DNA of 64,000 bases. Source: Castanea sativa. Taxonomy: Eukaryota; Streptophyta; Magnoliopsida; Fagales; Fagaceae. The notes beneath the pieces were generated by a model. It made no database searches and was not told the origin of the DNA. It worked only from the letters and a program-made list of their open reading frames with translations. The stretch is from contig NC_134013.1 in assembly GCF_040712315.1 (NCBI RefSeq), positions 91,890,001-91,954,000 on the forward strand, read 5' to 3'. Position numbers and translations under genes: made by a program. Positions within the stretch are counted from its first letter, which is position 1, and the number at the start of each line of letters is the position of its first letter. Below, in pieces: positions 52,401-64,000 of the stretch.

Positions 52401-55400
52401 AACCAAGTTTCTGTTTGATTCTTAAGAACGGTAACTTCAAATGTTAATTTCCCCAAAGTAGGAGGTCCGAGGACCCGGCATAACTAAGGTTCTGTTTAAC
52501 AAATGACAAGACATCAATTTCCACAAGGTTTGTGGTCCGAGGACTACACTTAACCAAGTTTCTGTTTGATTCTTAAGAACGGTAACTTCAAATGTTAATT
52601 TCCCCAAAGTAGGAGGTCCGAGGACCCGGCATAACTAAGGTTCTGTTTAACAAATGACAAGACATCAATTTCCACAAGGTTTGTGGTCCGAGGACTACAC
52701 TTAACCAAGTTTCTGTTTGATTCTTAAGAACGGTAACTTCAAATGTTAATTTCCCCAAAGTAGGAGGTCCGAGGACCCGGCATAACTAAGGTTCTGTTTA
52801 ACAAATGACAAGACATCAATTTCCACAAGGTTTGTGGTCCGAGGACTACACTTAACCAAGTTTCTGTTTGATTCTTAAGAACGGTAACTTCAAATGTTAA
52901 TTTCCCCAAAGTAGGAGGTCCGAGGACCCGGCATAACTAAGGTTCTGTTTAACAAATGACAAGACATCAATTTCCACAAGGTTTGTGGTCCGAGGACTAC
53001 ACTTAACCAAGTTTCTGTTTGATTCTTAAGAACGGTAACTTCAAATGTTAATTTCCCCAAAGTAGGAGGTCCGAGGACCCGGCATAACTAAGGTTCTGTT
53101 TAACAAATGACAAGACATCAATTTCCACAAGGTTTGTGGTCCGAGGACTACACTTAACCAAGTTTCTGTTTGATTCTTAAGAACGGTAACTTCAAATGTT
53201 AATTTCCCCAAAGTAGGAGGTCCGAGGACCCGGCATAACTAAGGTTCTGTTTAACAAATGACAAGACATCAATTTCCACAAGGTTTGTGGTCCGAGGACT
53301 ACACTTAACCAAGTTTCTGTTTGATTCTTAAGAACGGTAACTTCAAATGTTAATTTCCCCAAAGTAGGAGGTCCGAGGACCCGGCATAACTAAGGTTCTG
53401 TTTAACAAATGACAAGACATCAATTTCCACAAGGTTTGTGGTCCGAGGACTACACTTAACCAAGTTTCTGTTTGATTCTTAAGAACGGTAACTTCAAATG
53501 TTAATTTCCCCAAAGTAGGAGGTCCGAGGACCCGGCATAACTAAGGTTCTGTTTAACAAATGACAAGACATCAATTTCCACAAGGTTTGTGGTCCGAGGA
53601 CTACACTTAACCAAGTTTCTGTTTGATTCTTAAGAACGGTAACTTCAAATGTTAATTTCCCCAAAGTAGGAGGTCCGAGGACCCGGCATAACTAAGGTTC
53701 TGTTTAACAAATGACAAGACATCAATTTCCACAAGGTTTGTGGTCCGAGGACTACACTTAACCAAGTTTCTGTTTGATTCTTAAGAACGGTAACTTCAAA
53801 TGTTAATTTCCCCAAAGTAGGAGGTCCGAGGACCCGGCATAACTAAGGTTCTTTATAACAAATGACAAGACATCAATTTCCACAAGGTTTGTGGTCCGAG
53901 GACTACACTTAACCAAGTTTCTGTTTGATTCTTAAGAACGGTAACTTCAAATGTTAATTTCCCCAAAGTAGGAGGTCCGAGGACCCGGCATAACTAAGGT
54001 TCTTTAACAAATGACAAGACATCAATTTCCACAAGGTTTGTGGTCCGAGGACTACACTTAACCAAGTTTCTGTTTGATTCTTAAGAACGGTAACTTCAAA
54101 TGTTAATTTCCCCAAAGTAGGAGGTCCGAGGACCGGGCATAACTAAGGTTCTGTTTAACAAATGACAAGACATCAATTTCCACAAGGTTTGTGGTCCGAG
54201 GACTACACTTAACCAAGTTTCCGTTTGATTCTTAAGAACGGTAACTTCAAATGTTAATTTCCCCAAAGTAGGAGGTCCGAGGACCCGGCATAACTAAGGT
54301 TCTGTTTAACAAATGACAAGACATCAATTTCCACAAGGTTTGTGGTCCGAGGACTACACTTAACCAAGTTTCTGTTTGATTCTTAAGAACGGTAACTTCA
54401 AATGTTAATTTCCCCAAAGTAGGAGGTCCGAGGACCCGGCATAACTAAGGTTCTGTTTAACAAATGACAAGACATCAATTTCCACAAGGTTTGTGGTCCG
54501 AGGACTACACTTAACCAATTTTCTGTTTGATTCTTAAGAACGGTAACTTCAAATGTTAATTTCCCCAAAGTAGGAGGTCCGAGGACCCGGCATAATTAAG
54601 GTTCTGTTTAACAAATGACAAGACATCAATTTCCACAAGGTTTGTGGTCCGAGGACTACACTTAACCAAGTTTCTGTTTGATTCTTAAGAACAGTAACTT
54701 CAAATGTTAATTTCCCCAAAGTAGGAGGTCCGAGGACCCGCCATAACTAAGGTTCTGTTTAACAAATGACAAGACATCAATTTCCACAAGGTTTGTGGTC
54801 CGAGGACTACACTTAACCAAGTTTCTCTTTGATTCTTAAGAACGGTAACTTCAAATGTTAATTTCCCCAAAGTAGGAGGTCCGAGGACCCGGCATAACTA
54901 AGGTTCTGTTTAACAAATGACAAGACATCAATTTCCACAAGGTTTGTGGTCCGAGGACTACACTTAACCAAGTTTCTGTTTGATTCTTAAGAACGGTAAC
55001 TTCAAATGTTAATTTCCCCAAAGTAGGAGGTCCGAGGACCCGGCATAACTAAGGTTCTCTTTAACAAATGACAAGACATCAATTTCCACAAGGTTTGTGG
55101 TCCGAGGACTACACTTAACCAAGTTTCTGTTTGATTCTTAAGAACGGTAACTTCAAATGTTAATTTCCCCAAAGTAGGAGGTCCGAGGACCCGGCATAAC
55201 TAAGGTTCTGTTTAACAAATGACAAGACATCAATTTCCACAAGGTTTGTGGTCCGAGGACTACACTTAACCAAGTTTCTGTTTGATTCTTAAGAACGGTA
55301 ACTTCAAATGTTAATTTCCCCAAAGTAGGAGGTCCGAGGACCCGGCATAACTAAGGTTCTCTTTAACAAATGACAAGACATCAATTTCCACAAGGTTTGT

Positions 55401-58400
55401 GGTCCGAGGACTACACTTAACCAAGTTTCTGTTTGATTCTTAAGAACGGTAACTTCAAATGTTAATTTCCCCAAAGTAGGAGGTCCGAGGACCCGGCATA
55501 ACTAAGGTTCTGTTTAACAAATGACAAGACATGAATTTCCACAAGGTTTGTGGTCCGAGGACTACAGTTAACCATGTTTCGGTTTGATTCTTAAGAACGG
55601 TAACTTCAAATGTTAATTTCCCCAAAGTAGGAGGTCCGAGGACCCGGCATAACTAAGGTTCTGTTTAACAAATGACAAGACATCAATTTCCACAAGGTTT
55701 GTGGTCCGAGGACTACACTTAACCAAGTTTCTGTTTGATTCTTAAGAACGGTAACTTCAAATGTTAATTTCCCCAAAGTAGGAGGTTTGAGGAGCCGGCA
55801 TAACTAAGGTTCTGTTTAACAAATGACAAGACATCAATTTCCACAAGGTTTGTGGTCCGAGGACTACACTTAACCAAGTTTCTGTTTGATTCTTAAGAAC
55901 GGTAACTTCAAATGTTAATTTTCCCAAAGTAGGAGGTCCGAGGACCCGGCATAACTAAGGTTCTGTTTAACAAATGACAAGACATCAATTTCCACAAGGT
56001 TTGTGGTCCGAGGACTACACTTAACCAAGTTTCTGTTTGATTCTTAAGAACGGTAACTTCAAATGTTAATTTCCCCAAAGTAGGAGGTCCGAGGACCCGG
56101 CATAACTAAGGTTATTTTTACAAATGACAAGACATCAATTTCCACAAGGTTTGTGGTCCGAGGACTACACTTAACCAAGTTTCTGTTTGATTCTTAAGAA
56201 CGGTAACTTCAAATGTTAATTTCCCCAAAGTAGGAGGTCCGAGGACCCGGCATAACTAAGGTTCTGTTTAACAAATGACAAGACATCAATTTCCACAAGG
56301 TTTGTGGTCCGAGGACTACACTTAACCAAGTTTCTGTTTGATTCTTAAGAACGGTAACTTCAAATGTTAATTTCCCCAAAGTAGGAGGTCCGAGGACCCG
56401 GCATAACTAAGGTTCTGTTTAACAAATGACAAGACATCAATTTCCACAAGGTTTGTGGTCCGAGGACTACACTTAACCAAGTTTCTGTTTGATTCTTAAG
56501 AACGGTAACTTCAAATGTTAATTTCCCCAAAGTAGGAGGTCCGAGGACCCGGCATAACTAAGGTTCTCTTTAACAAATGACAAGACATCAATTTCCACAA
56601 GGTTTGTGGTCCGAGGACTACACTTAACCAAGTTTCTGTTTGATTCTTAAGAACGGTAACTTCAAATGTTAATTTCCCCAAAGTAGGAGGTCCGAGGACC
56701 CGGCATAACTAAGGTTCTGTTTAACAAATGACAAGACATCAATTTCCACAAGGTTTGTGGTCCGAGGACTACACTTAACCAAGTTTCTGTTTGATTCTTA
56801 AGAACGGTAACTTCAAATGTTAATTTCCCCAAAGTAGGAGGTCCGAGGACCCGGATAACTAAGGTTCTGTTTAACAAATGACAAGACATCAATTTCCACA
56901 AGGTTTGTGGTCCGAGGACTACACTTAACCAAGTTTCTGTTTGATTCTTAAGAACGGTAACTTCAAATGTTAATTTCCCCAAAGTAGGAGGTCCGAGGAC
57001 CCGGCATAACTAAGGTTCTGTTTAACAAATGACAAGACATCAATTTCCACAAGGTTTGTGGTCCGAGGACTACACTTAACCAAGTTTCTGTTTGATTCTT
57101 AAGAACGGTAACTTCAAATGTTAATTTCCCCAAAGTAGGAGGTCCGAGGACCCGGCATAACTAAGGTTCTGTTTAACAAATGACAAGACATCAATTTCCA
57201 CAAGGTTTGTGGTCCGAGGACTACACTTAACCAAGTTTCGGTTTGATTCTTAAGAACAGTAACTTCAAATGTTAATTTCCCCAAAGTAGGAGGTCCGAGG
57301 ACCCGGCATAACTAAGGTTCTGTTTAACAAATGACAAGACATCAATTTCCACAAGGTTTGTGGTCCGAGGACTACACTTAACCAAGTTTCTGTTTGATTC
57401 TTAAGAACGGTAACTTCAAATGTTAATTTCCCCAAAGTAGGAGGTCCGAGGACCCGCCATAACTAAGGTTCTGTTTAACAAATGACAAGACATCAATTTC
57501 CACAAGGTTTGTGGTCCGAGGACTACACTTAACCAAGTTTCTGTTTGATTCTTAAGAACGGTAACTTCAAATGTTAATTTCCCCAAAGCAGGAGTTCTGA
57601 GGACCCGGCATAACTAAGGTTCTGTTTAACAAATGACAAGACATCAATTTCCACAAGGTTTGTGGTCCGAGGACTACATTTAACCAAGTTTTTTTTTGAT
57701 TCTTAAGAACGGTAACTTCAAATGTTAATTTCCCCAAAGTAGGAGGTCCGAGGACCCGGCATAACTAAGGTTCTGTTTAACAAATGACAAGATATCAATT
57801 TCCACAAGGTTTGTGGTCCGAGGACTACACTTAACCTAGTTTCTGTTTGATTCTTAAGAACGGTAACTTCCATTGTTAATTTCCCCAAAGTAGGAGGTCC
57901 GAGGACCCGCCATAACTAAGGTTCTGTTTAACAAATGACAAGACATCAATTTCCACAAGGTTTGTGGTCCGAGGACTACACTTAACCAAGTTTCTGTTTG
58001 ATTCTTAAGAACGGTAACTTCAAATGTTAATTTCCCCAAAGTAGGAGGTCCGAGGACCCGGCATAACTAAGGTTCTGTTTAACAAATGACAAGACATCAA
58101 TTTCCACAAGGTTTGTGGTCCGAGGACTACACTTAACCAAGTTTCTGGTTGATTCTTAAGAACGGTAACTTCAAATGTTAATTTCCCCAAAGTAGGAGGT
58201 CCGAGGACCCGGCATAACTAAGGTTCTGTTTAACAAATGACAAGACATCAATTTCCACAAGGTTTGTGGTCCGAGGACTACACTTAACCAAGTTTCTGTT
58301 TGATTCTTAAGAACGGTAACTTCAAATGTTAATTTCCCCAAAGTCGGAGGTTAGGAAAAGGACCCCGGCATAACTAAGGTTCTGTTTAACAAATGACAAG

Positions 58401-61400
58401 ACATCAATTTCCACAAGGTTTGTGGTCCGAGGACTACACTTAACCAAGTTTCTGTTTGATTCTTAAGAACGGTAACTTCAAATGTTAATTTCCCCAAAGT
58501 AGGAGGTCCGAGGACCCGGCATAACTAAGGTTCTGTTTAACAAATGACAAGACATCAATTTCCACAAGGTTTGTGGTCAGAGGACTACACTTAACCAATT
58601 TTCTGTTTGATTCTTAAGAACGGTAACTTCAAATGTTAATTTCCCCAAAGTAGGAGGTCCGAGGACCCGGCATAACTAAGGTTCTGTTTAACAAATGACA
58701 AGACATCAATTTCCACAAGGTTTGTGGTCCGAGGACTACACTTAACCAAGTTTCTGTTTGATTCTTAAGAACAGTAACTTCAAATGTTAATTTCCCCAAA
58801 GTAGGAGGTCCGAGGACCCGGCATAACTAAGGTTATTTTTAACAAATGACAAGACATCAATTTCCACAAGGTTTGTGGTCCGAGGACTACACTTAACCAA
58901 GTTTCTGTTTGATTCTTAAGAACGGTAACTTCAAATGTTAATTTCCCCAAAGTAGGAGATCCGAGGACCCGGCATAACTAAGGTTCTGTTTAACAAATGA
59001 CAAGACATCAATTTCCACAAGGTTTGTGGTCCGAGGACTACACTTAACCAAGTTTCTGTTTGATTCTTAAGAACGGTAACTTCAAATGTTAATTTCCCCA
59101 AAGTAGGAGGTCCGAGGACCCGGCATAACTAAGGTTCTGTTTAACAAATGACAAGACATCAATTTCCACAAGGTTTGTGGTCCGAGGACTACACTTAACC
59201 AAGTTTCTGTTTGATTCTTAAGAACGGTAACTTCAAATATTAATTTCCCCAAAGTAGGAGGTCCGAGGACCCGGCATAACTAAGGTTCTGTTTAACAAAT
59301 GACAAGACATTAATTTCCACAAGGTTTGTGGTCCGAGGACTACATTTAACCAAGTTTCTGTTTGATTCTCAAGAACGGTTGCTTCAAATGTTAATTTCCC
59401 CAAAGTAGGAGGTCTGAGGACCCGGCATAACTAAGGTTCTGTTTTACAAATATCAAAACATCAATTTCCACAAGGTTTGTGGTCCGAGGACTACACTTAA
59501 CCAAGTTATGTTTGATTCTTAAGAACGGTAACTTCAAATGTTAATTTCCCCAAAGTAGGAGGTCCGAGGACCCGGCATAACTAAGGTTCTGTTTAACAAA
59601 TGACAAGACATCAATTTCCACAAGGTTTGTGGTCCGAGGACTACACTTAACCAAGTTTCTGTTTGATTCTTAAGAACGGTAACTTCAAATGTTAATTTCC
59701 CCAAAGTAGGAGGTCCGAGGACCCGGCATAACTAAGGTTCTGTTTAACAAATGACAAGACATCAATTTCCACAAGGTTTGTGGTCCGAGGACTACACTTA
59801 ACCAAGTTTCTGTTTGATTCTTAAGAACGGTAACTTAAAATGTTAATTTCCCCAAAGTAGGAGGTCCGAGGACCCGGCATAACTAAGGTTCTGTTTAACA
59901 AATGACAAGACATCAATTTCCACAAGGTTTGTGGTCCGAGGACTACACTTAACCAAGTTTCTGTTTGATTCTTAAGAACGGTAACTTCAAATGTTAATTT
60001 CCCCAAAGTAGGAGGTCCGAGGACCCGGCATAACTAAGGTTCCGTTTAACAAATGACAAGACATCAATTTCCACAAGGTTTGTGGTCCGAGGACTACACT
60101 TAACCAAGTTTCGGTTTGATTCTTAAGAACGGTAACTTCAAATGTTAATTTCCCCAAAGTAGGAGGTCCGAGGACCCGGCATAACTAAGGTTCTGTTTAA
60201 CAAATGACAAGACATCAATTTCCACAAGGTTTGTGGTCCGAGGACTACACTTAACCAAGTTTCTGTTTGATTCTTAAGAACGGTAACTTCAAATGTTAAT
60301 TTCCCCAAAGTAGGAGGTCCGAGGACCCGGCATAACTAAGGTTCTGTTTAACAAATGACAAGACATCAATTTCCACAAGGTTTGTGGTCCGAGGACTACA
60401 CTTAACCAAGTTTCGTTTGATTCTTAAGAACTGTAACTTCAAATGTTAATTTCCCCAAAGTAGTATGTCCGAGGACCCTGCATATCTAAGGTTCCGTTTA
60501 TCAAATGACAAGACATCAATTTCCACAAGGTTTGTGGTCCGAGGACTACACTTAACCAAGTTTCTGTTTGATTCTTAAGAACGGTAACTTCAAATGTTAA
60601 TGTCCCCAAACACGGAGGTCCTAGGACCCGGCATAACTACGGTTCTCTTAACAAAATGACAAGACATCAATTTCCACAAGGTTTGTGGTCCGAGGACTAC
60701 ATTTAACCAAGTTTCTGTTTGATTCTTAAGAACGGTAACTTCAAATGTTAATTTCCCGAAAGTAGGAGGTCTGAGGACCCGGCATAACTAAGGTTCTGTT
60801 TAACAAATGACAAGACATCAATTTCCACAAGGTTTGTGGTCCGAGGACTACACTTAACCAAGTTTCTGTTTGATTCTTAAGAACGGTAACTTCAAATGTT
60901 AATTTCCCCAAAGTAGGAGGTCCGAGGACCCGGCATAACTAAGGTTCTGTTTAACAAAAGACAATACATCAATTTCCACAAGGTTTGTGGTCCGAGGACT
61001 ACACTTAACCAAGTTTCTGTTTAATTCTTATGAACGGTAACTTCAAATGTTAATTTCCCCAAAGTAGGAGGTCCGAGGACTCGGCATAACTTAGGTTCTG
61101 TTTAACAAATGACAAGACATCAATTTCCACAAGGTTTGTGGTCCGAGGACTACACTTAACCAAGTTTCTGTTTGATTCTTAAGAACGGTAACTTCAAATG
61201 TTAATTTCCCCAAAGTAGGAGGTCTGAGGACCCGGCATAACTAAGGTTCTGTTTAACAAATGACAAGACATCAATTTCCACAAGGTTTGTGGTCCGAGGA
61301 CTACACTTAACCAAGTTTCTGTTTGATTCTTAAGAACAGTAACTTCAAATGTTAATTTCCCCAAAGTAGGAGGTCCGAGGACCCGGCATAACTAAGGTTC

Positions 61401-61620
61401 TGTTTAACAAATGACAAGACATCAATTTCCACAAGGTTTGTGGTCCGAGGACTACACTTAACCAAGTTTCTGTTTGATTCTTAAGAACAGTAACTTCAAA
61501 TGTTAATTTTCCCCAAAGTAGGAGGTCCGAGGACCCGGCATAACTAAGGTTCTTTTTAACAAATGACAAGACATCAATTTCCACAAGGTTTGTGGTCCGA
61601 GGACTACACTTAACCAAGTT
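34441..61620 (+). repeat. Satellite CGGT-subfamily block, highly homogeneous 151-bp monomers
   Basis: About 180 monomers carry AAGAACGGTAAC, TTTCTGTTTG and CCCGGCATAA. Between about 34.5 and 42.5 kb most units are identical or differ at one or two bases, for example a dropped C near 40392 and TTAATC near 40778. Variation rises again after about 57 kb. This is the youngest or most recently homogenised part of the window. Confidence 0.85.
42590..44290 (+). repeat. Local GTAGCTTC variant cluster inside the CGGT block
   Basis: Ten of twelve successive monomers carry GTAGCTTC in place of GTAACTTC (from about 42611 to 44273), with two reference-type units near 43517 and 43668. Three units also share GACTGCACTT, the variant G being at 43028, 43783 and 43934. 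The shared, spatially limited variants show recent local duplication. Confidence 0.75.
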
Positions 61621-64000
61621 TCTGTTTGATTCTTAATAACCGTAACTTCAAATGTTAATTTTCCCAAAGTAGGAGGTCAGAGGACCCGGCATAATTAAGG
61701 TCTCTCGTTTAACAAATGACAAGACAACAAGTTCCACCAGGTTTGTGGTCCGAGAACTACACTTAACCTAGTTTGTTTTGTATTCTTAAGAACAGTATAT
61801 TCTAATGTTAATTTCCCCAAAGTAGGAGGTCCGAGGACCCGGCATAACTAAGGTTCTTTTAACAAATGACAAGACATCAATTTCCACAAGGTTTGTGGTC
61901 CGAGGACTACACTTAACCAAGTTTCGTTTGATTCTTAAGAACGGTAACTTCAAATGTTAATTTCCCCCAAAGTAGGAGGTCCGAGGACCCGCATAACTAA
62001 GGTTCTGTTTAACAAATGACAAGACATCAATTTCCACAAGGTTTGTGGTCCGAGGACTACACTTAACCAAGTTTCGTTTGATTCTTAAGAACAGTAACTT
62101 CAAATGTTAATTTCCCCAAAGTAGGAGGTCCGAGGACCCGCATAACTAAGGTTCTCGTTTAACAAATGACAAGACATCAATTTCCACAAGGTTTGTGGTC
62201 CGAGGACTACACTTAACCAAGTTTCGTTTGATTCTTAAGAACGGTAACTTCAAATGTTAATTTCCCCAAAGTAGGAGGTCCGAGGACCCGCATAACTAAG
62301 GTTCTTTTAACAAATGACAAGACATCAATTTCCACAAGGTTTGTGGTCCGAGGACTACACTTAACCAAGTTTCGTTTGATTCTTAAGAACGGTAACTTCA
62401 AATGTTAATTTCCCCAAAGTAGGAGGTCCGAGGACCCGGCATAACTAAGGTTCTCGTTTAACAAATGACAAGACATCAATTTCCACAAGGTTTGTGGTCC
62501 GAGGACTACACTTAACCAAGTTTCGTTTGATTCTTAAGAACAGTAACTTCAAATGTTAATTTCCCCAAAGTAGGAGGTCTGAGGACCCGGCATAACTAAG
62601 TTAATGTTTTAAAAATGAAAAGACATCAATTTCCACAAGGTTTGTGGTCCGAGGACTACACTTAACCAAGTTTCGTTTGATTCTTAAGAACGGTAACTTC
62701 AAATGTTAATTTCCCCAAAGTAGGAGGTCCGAGGACCCGGCATAACTAAGGTTCTCGTTTTAACAAATGACAAGACATCAATTTCCACAAGGTTTGTGGT
62801 CCGAGGACTACACTTAACCAAGTTTCGTTTGATTCTTAAGAACAGTAACTTCAAATGTTAATTTCCCCAAAGTAGGAGGTCCGAGGACCCGCATAACTAA
62901 GGTTCTCCGTTTAACAAATGACAAGACATCAATTTCCACAAGGTTTGTGGTCCGAGGACTACACTTAACCAAGTTTCGTTTGATTCTTAAGAACGGTAAC
63001 TTCAAATGTTAATTTCCCCAAAGTAGGAGGTCCGAGGACCCGCATAACTAAGGTTCTCGTTTAACAAATGACAAGACATCAATTTCCACAAGGTTTGTGG
63101 TCCGAGGACTACACTTAACCAAGTTTCGTTTGATTCTTAAGAACGGTAACTTCAAATGTTAATTTCCCCAAAGTAGGAGGTCCGAGGACCCGCATAACTA
63201 AGGTTCTTTTTAACAAATGACAAGACATCAATTTCCACAAGGTTTGTGGTCCGAGGACTACACTTAACCAAGTTTCGTTTGATTCTTAAGAACACGTAAC
63301 TTCAAATGTTAATTTCCCCAAAGTAGGAGGTCCGAGGACCCGCATAACTAAGGTTCTCGTTTAACAAATGACAAGACATCAATTTCCACAAGGTTTGTGG
63401 TCCGAGGACTACACTTAACCAAGTTTCGTTTGATTCTTAAGAACGGTAACTTCAAATGTTAATTTTCCCAAAGTAGGAGGTCCTAGGACCCTATGGCATA
63501 ACTAAGGTTCTCCTGTTTAACAAAATGACAAGACATCAATTTCCACAAGGTTTGTGGTCCGAGGACTACACTTAACCAAGTTTCGTTTGATTCTTAAGAA
63601 CGGTAACTTCAAATGTTAATTTCCCAAAGTAGGAGGTCCGAGGACCCGCATAACTAAGGTCTCCGTTTAACAAATGACAAGACATCAATTTCCACAAGGT
63701 TTGTGGTCCGAGGACTACACTTAACCAAGTTTCGTTTGATTCTTAAGAACGGTAACTTCAAATGTTAATTTCCCCAAAGTAGGAGGTCCGAGGACCCGGC
63801 ATAACTAAGGTTCTGTTTAACAAATGACAAGACATCAATTTCCACAAGGTTTGTGGTCCGAGGACTACACTTAACCAAGTTTCTCGTTTGATTCTTAAGA
63901 ACGCAGTAACTTCAAATGTTAATTTCCCCAAAGTAGGAGGTCCGAGGACCCGCATAACTAAGGTTCCGTTTAACAAATGACAAGACATCAATTTCCACAA
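61621..64000 (+). repeat. Satellite hybrid zone at the right of the window
   Basis: Monomers combine the AAG-type features TTTCGTTTG and CCCGCATAA with CGGT or CAGT at the diagnostic site, and many have GGTTCTCGTTT. The first unit of the zone (about 61690-61800) is strongly divergent. Units with extra bases include CCCTATGGCATAA near 63488 and GAACGCAGTAAC near 63899. These look like recombinants between subfamilies. Confidence 0.75.

Larger units (their letters stand above)
7850..64000 (+). repeat. Tandem satellite array, 149-151 bp monomer, about 370 copies
   Basis: The array is continuous from 7850 to the window end, with all monomers in one orientation. In the CGGT type the period is 151 bp (for example the word AGGAGGTCCG recurs at 36300 and 36451). 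In the AAG type it is 149-150 bp. Each monomer has two halves containing GTCCGAGGAC, at consensus offsets 81 and 70 bp. There are no spacers between monomers and no inserted genes or transposons. Minus-strand frames of 60-106 codons recur in it, but the monomer length is not a multiple of three, so they are by-products. Length, uniformity and extent fit a centromeric or pericentromeric satellite; I do not know a name for this family. The array continues past 64000. Confidence 0.95.

Noticed and set aside
9572..64000. Recurring minus-strand open frames of 60-106 codons in the array
   Set aside because: They restate the satellite sequence. Monomer lengths of 149 and 151 are not multiples of three, so the frame changes each unit, and single-base indels make or break them. 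There is no start context or conservation of protein.
7850..64000. CRISPR-like array
   Set aside because: Repeats are contiguous with no unique spacers, the unit is about 150 bp, and the context is a plant transposon.
7850..64000. CENP-B-box-like match at TTTCGTTTGATTC
   Set aside because: Only the TTCG and the following A agree; the required CGGG is CTTA here, and most monomers in the right half lack the CG.

Overview
This window comes from a plant nuclear genome and is almost entirely repetitive. Spliceosomal introns, a gypsy-type transposon protein of the kind common in plants, and a long homogeneous satellite all point to a eudicot. From memory, this protein type and the element terminus TGTAAGYGCACAATTGCAC resemble Fagaceae (oak, chestnut, beech) repeats, but I could not check that. 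I see no ordinary single-copy host gene, no RNA gene with adequate support, and no bacterial feature.

Positions 1-7848 hold two copies of one retroelement-like family, arranged head to head as an inverted repeat. Copy 1 is on the minus strand (3480 down past position 1) and copy 2 on the plus strand (4562 to 7848). Each copy begins with the same terminus, has a leader of about 1.2 kb, and then a three-exon gene with identical splice positions and compatible phases. The encoded protein has an N-terminal domain resembling the putative gypsy-type transposon family, a middle acidic and proline-rich region carrying a basic nuclear-localisation-type motif, and a C-terminal coiled coil. Copy 1 is open through all three exons but meets an in-frame TGA at 51-53, after which coding-like sequence continues to the window edge. 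Copy 2 has three in-frame TAG codons and is cut off by the satellite. The two copies flank a 1.08-kb spacer (3481-4561) of AT-rich and degenerate repeat sequence.

Positions 7850-64000 are one uninterrupted tandem array of about 370 monomers, all in the same orientation, of 149-151 bp. The monomer is itself an old duplication: two halves 81 and 70 bp apart share 42 of 57 ungapped positions and each carries GTCCGAGGAC. The array is divided into blocks of related subfamilies. An AAG type (about 149 bp) dominates up to 28.1 kb, a CAGT type (151 bp) runs to about 30.8 kb, and a CGGT type (151 bp) continues to about 61.6 kb. Hybrid monomers fill the rest. Divergent monomers are concentrated near the transposon edge, and the most uniform stretch is about 34-42 kb. 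No transposon or gene interrupts the 56 kb. Monomer length, homogeneity and scale suggest a centromeric or heterochromatic satellite, but that is inference.

I did not find a new biochemical system. The points most worth checking are the dimeric origin of the satellite, its subfamily block structure, the satellite/transposon junction, and the inverted transposon pair that could produce hairpin RNA.
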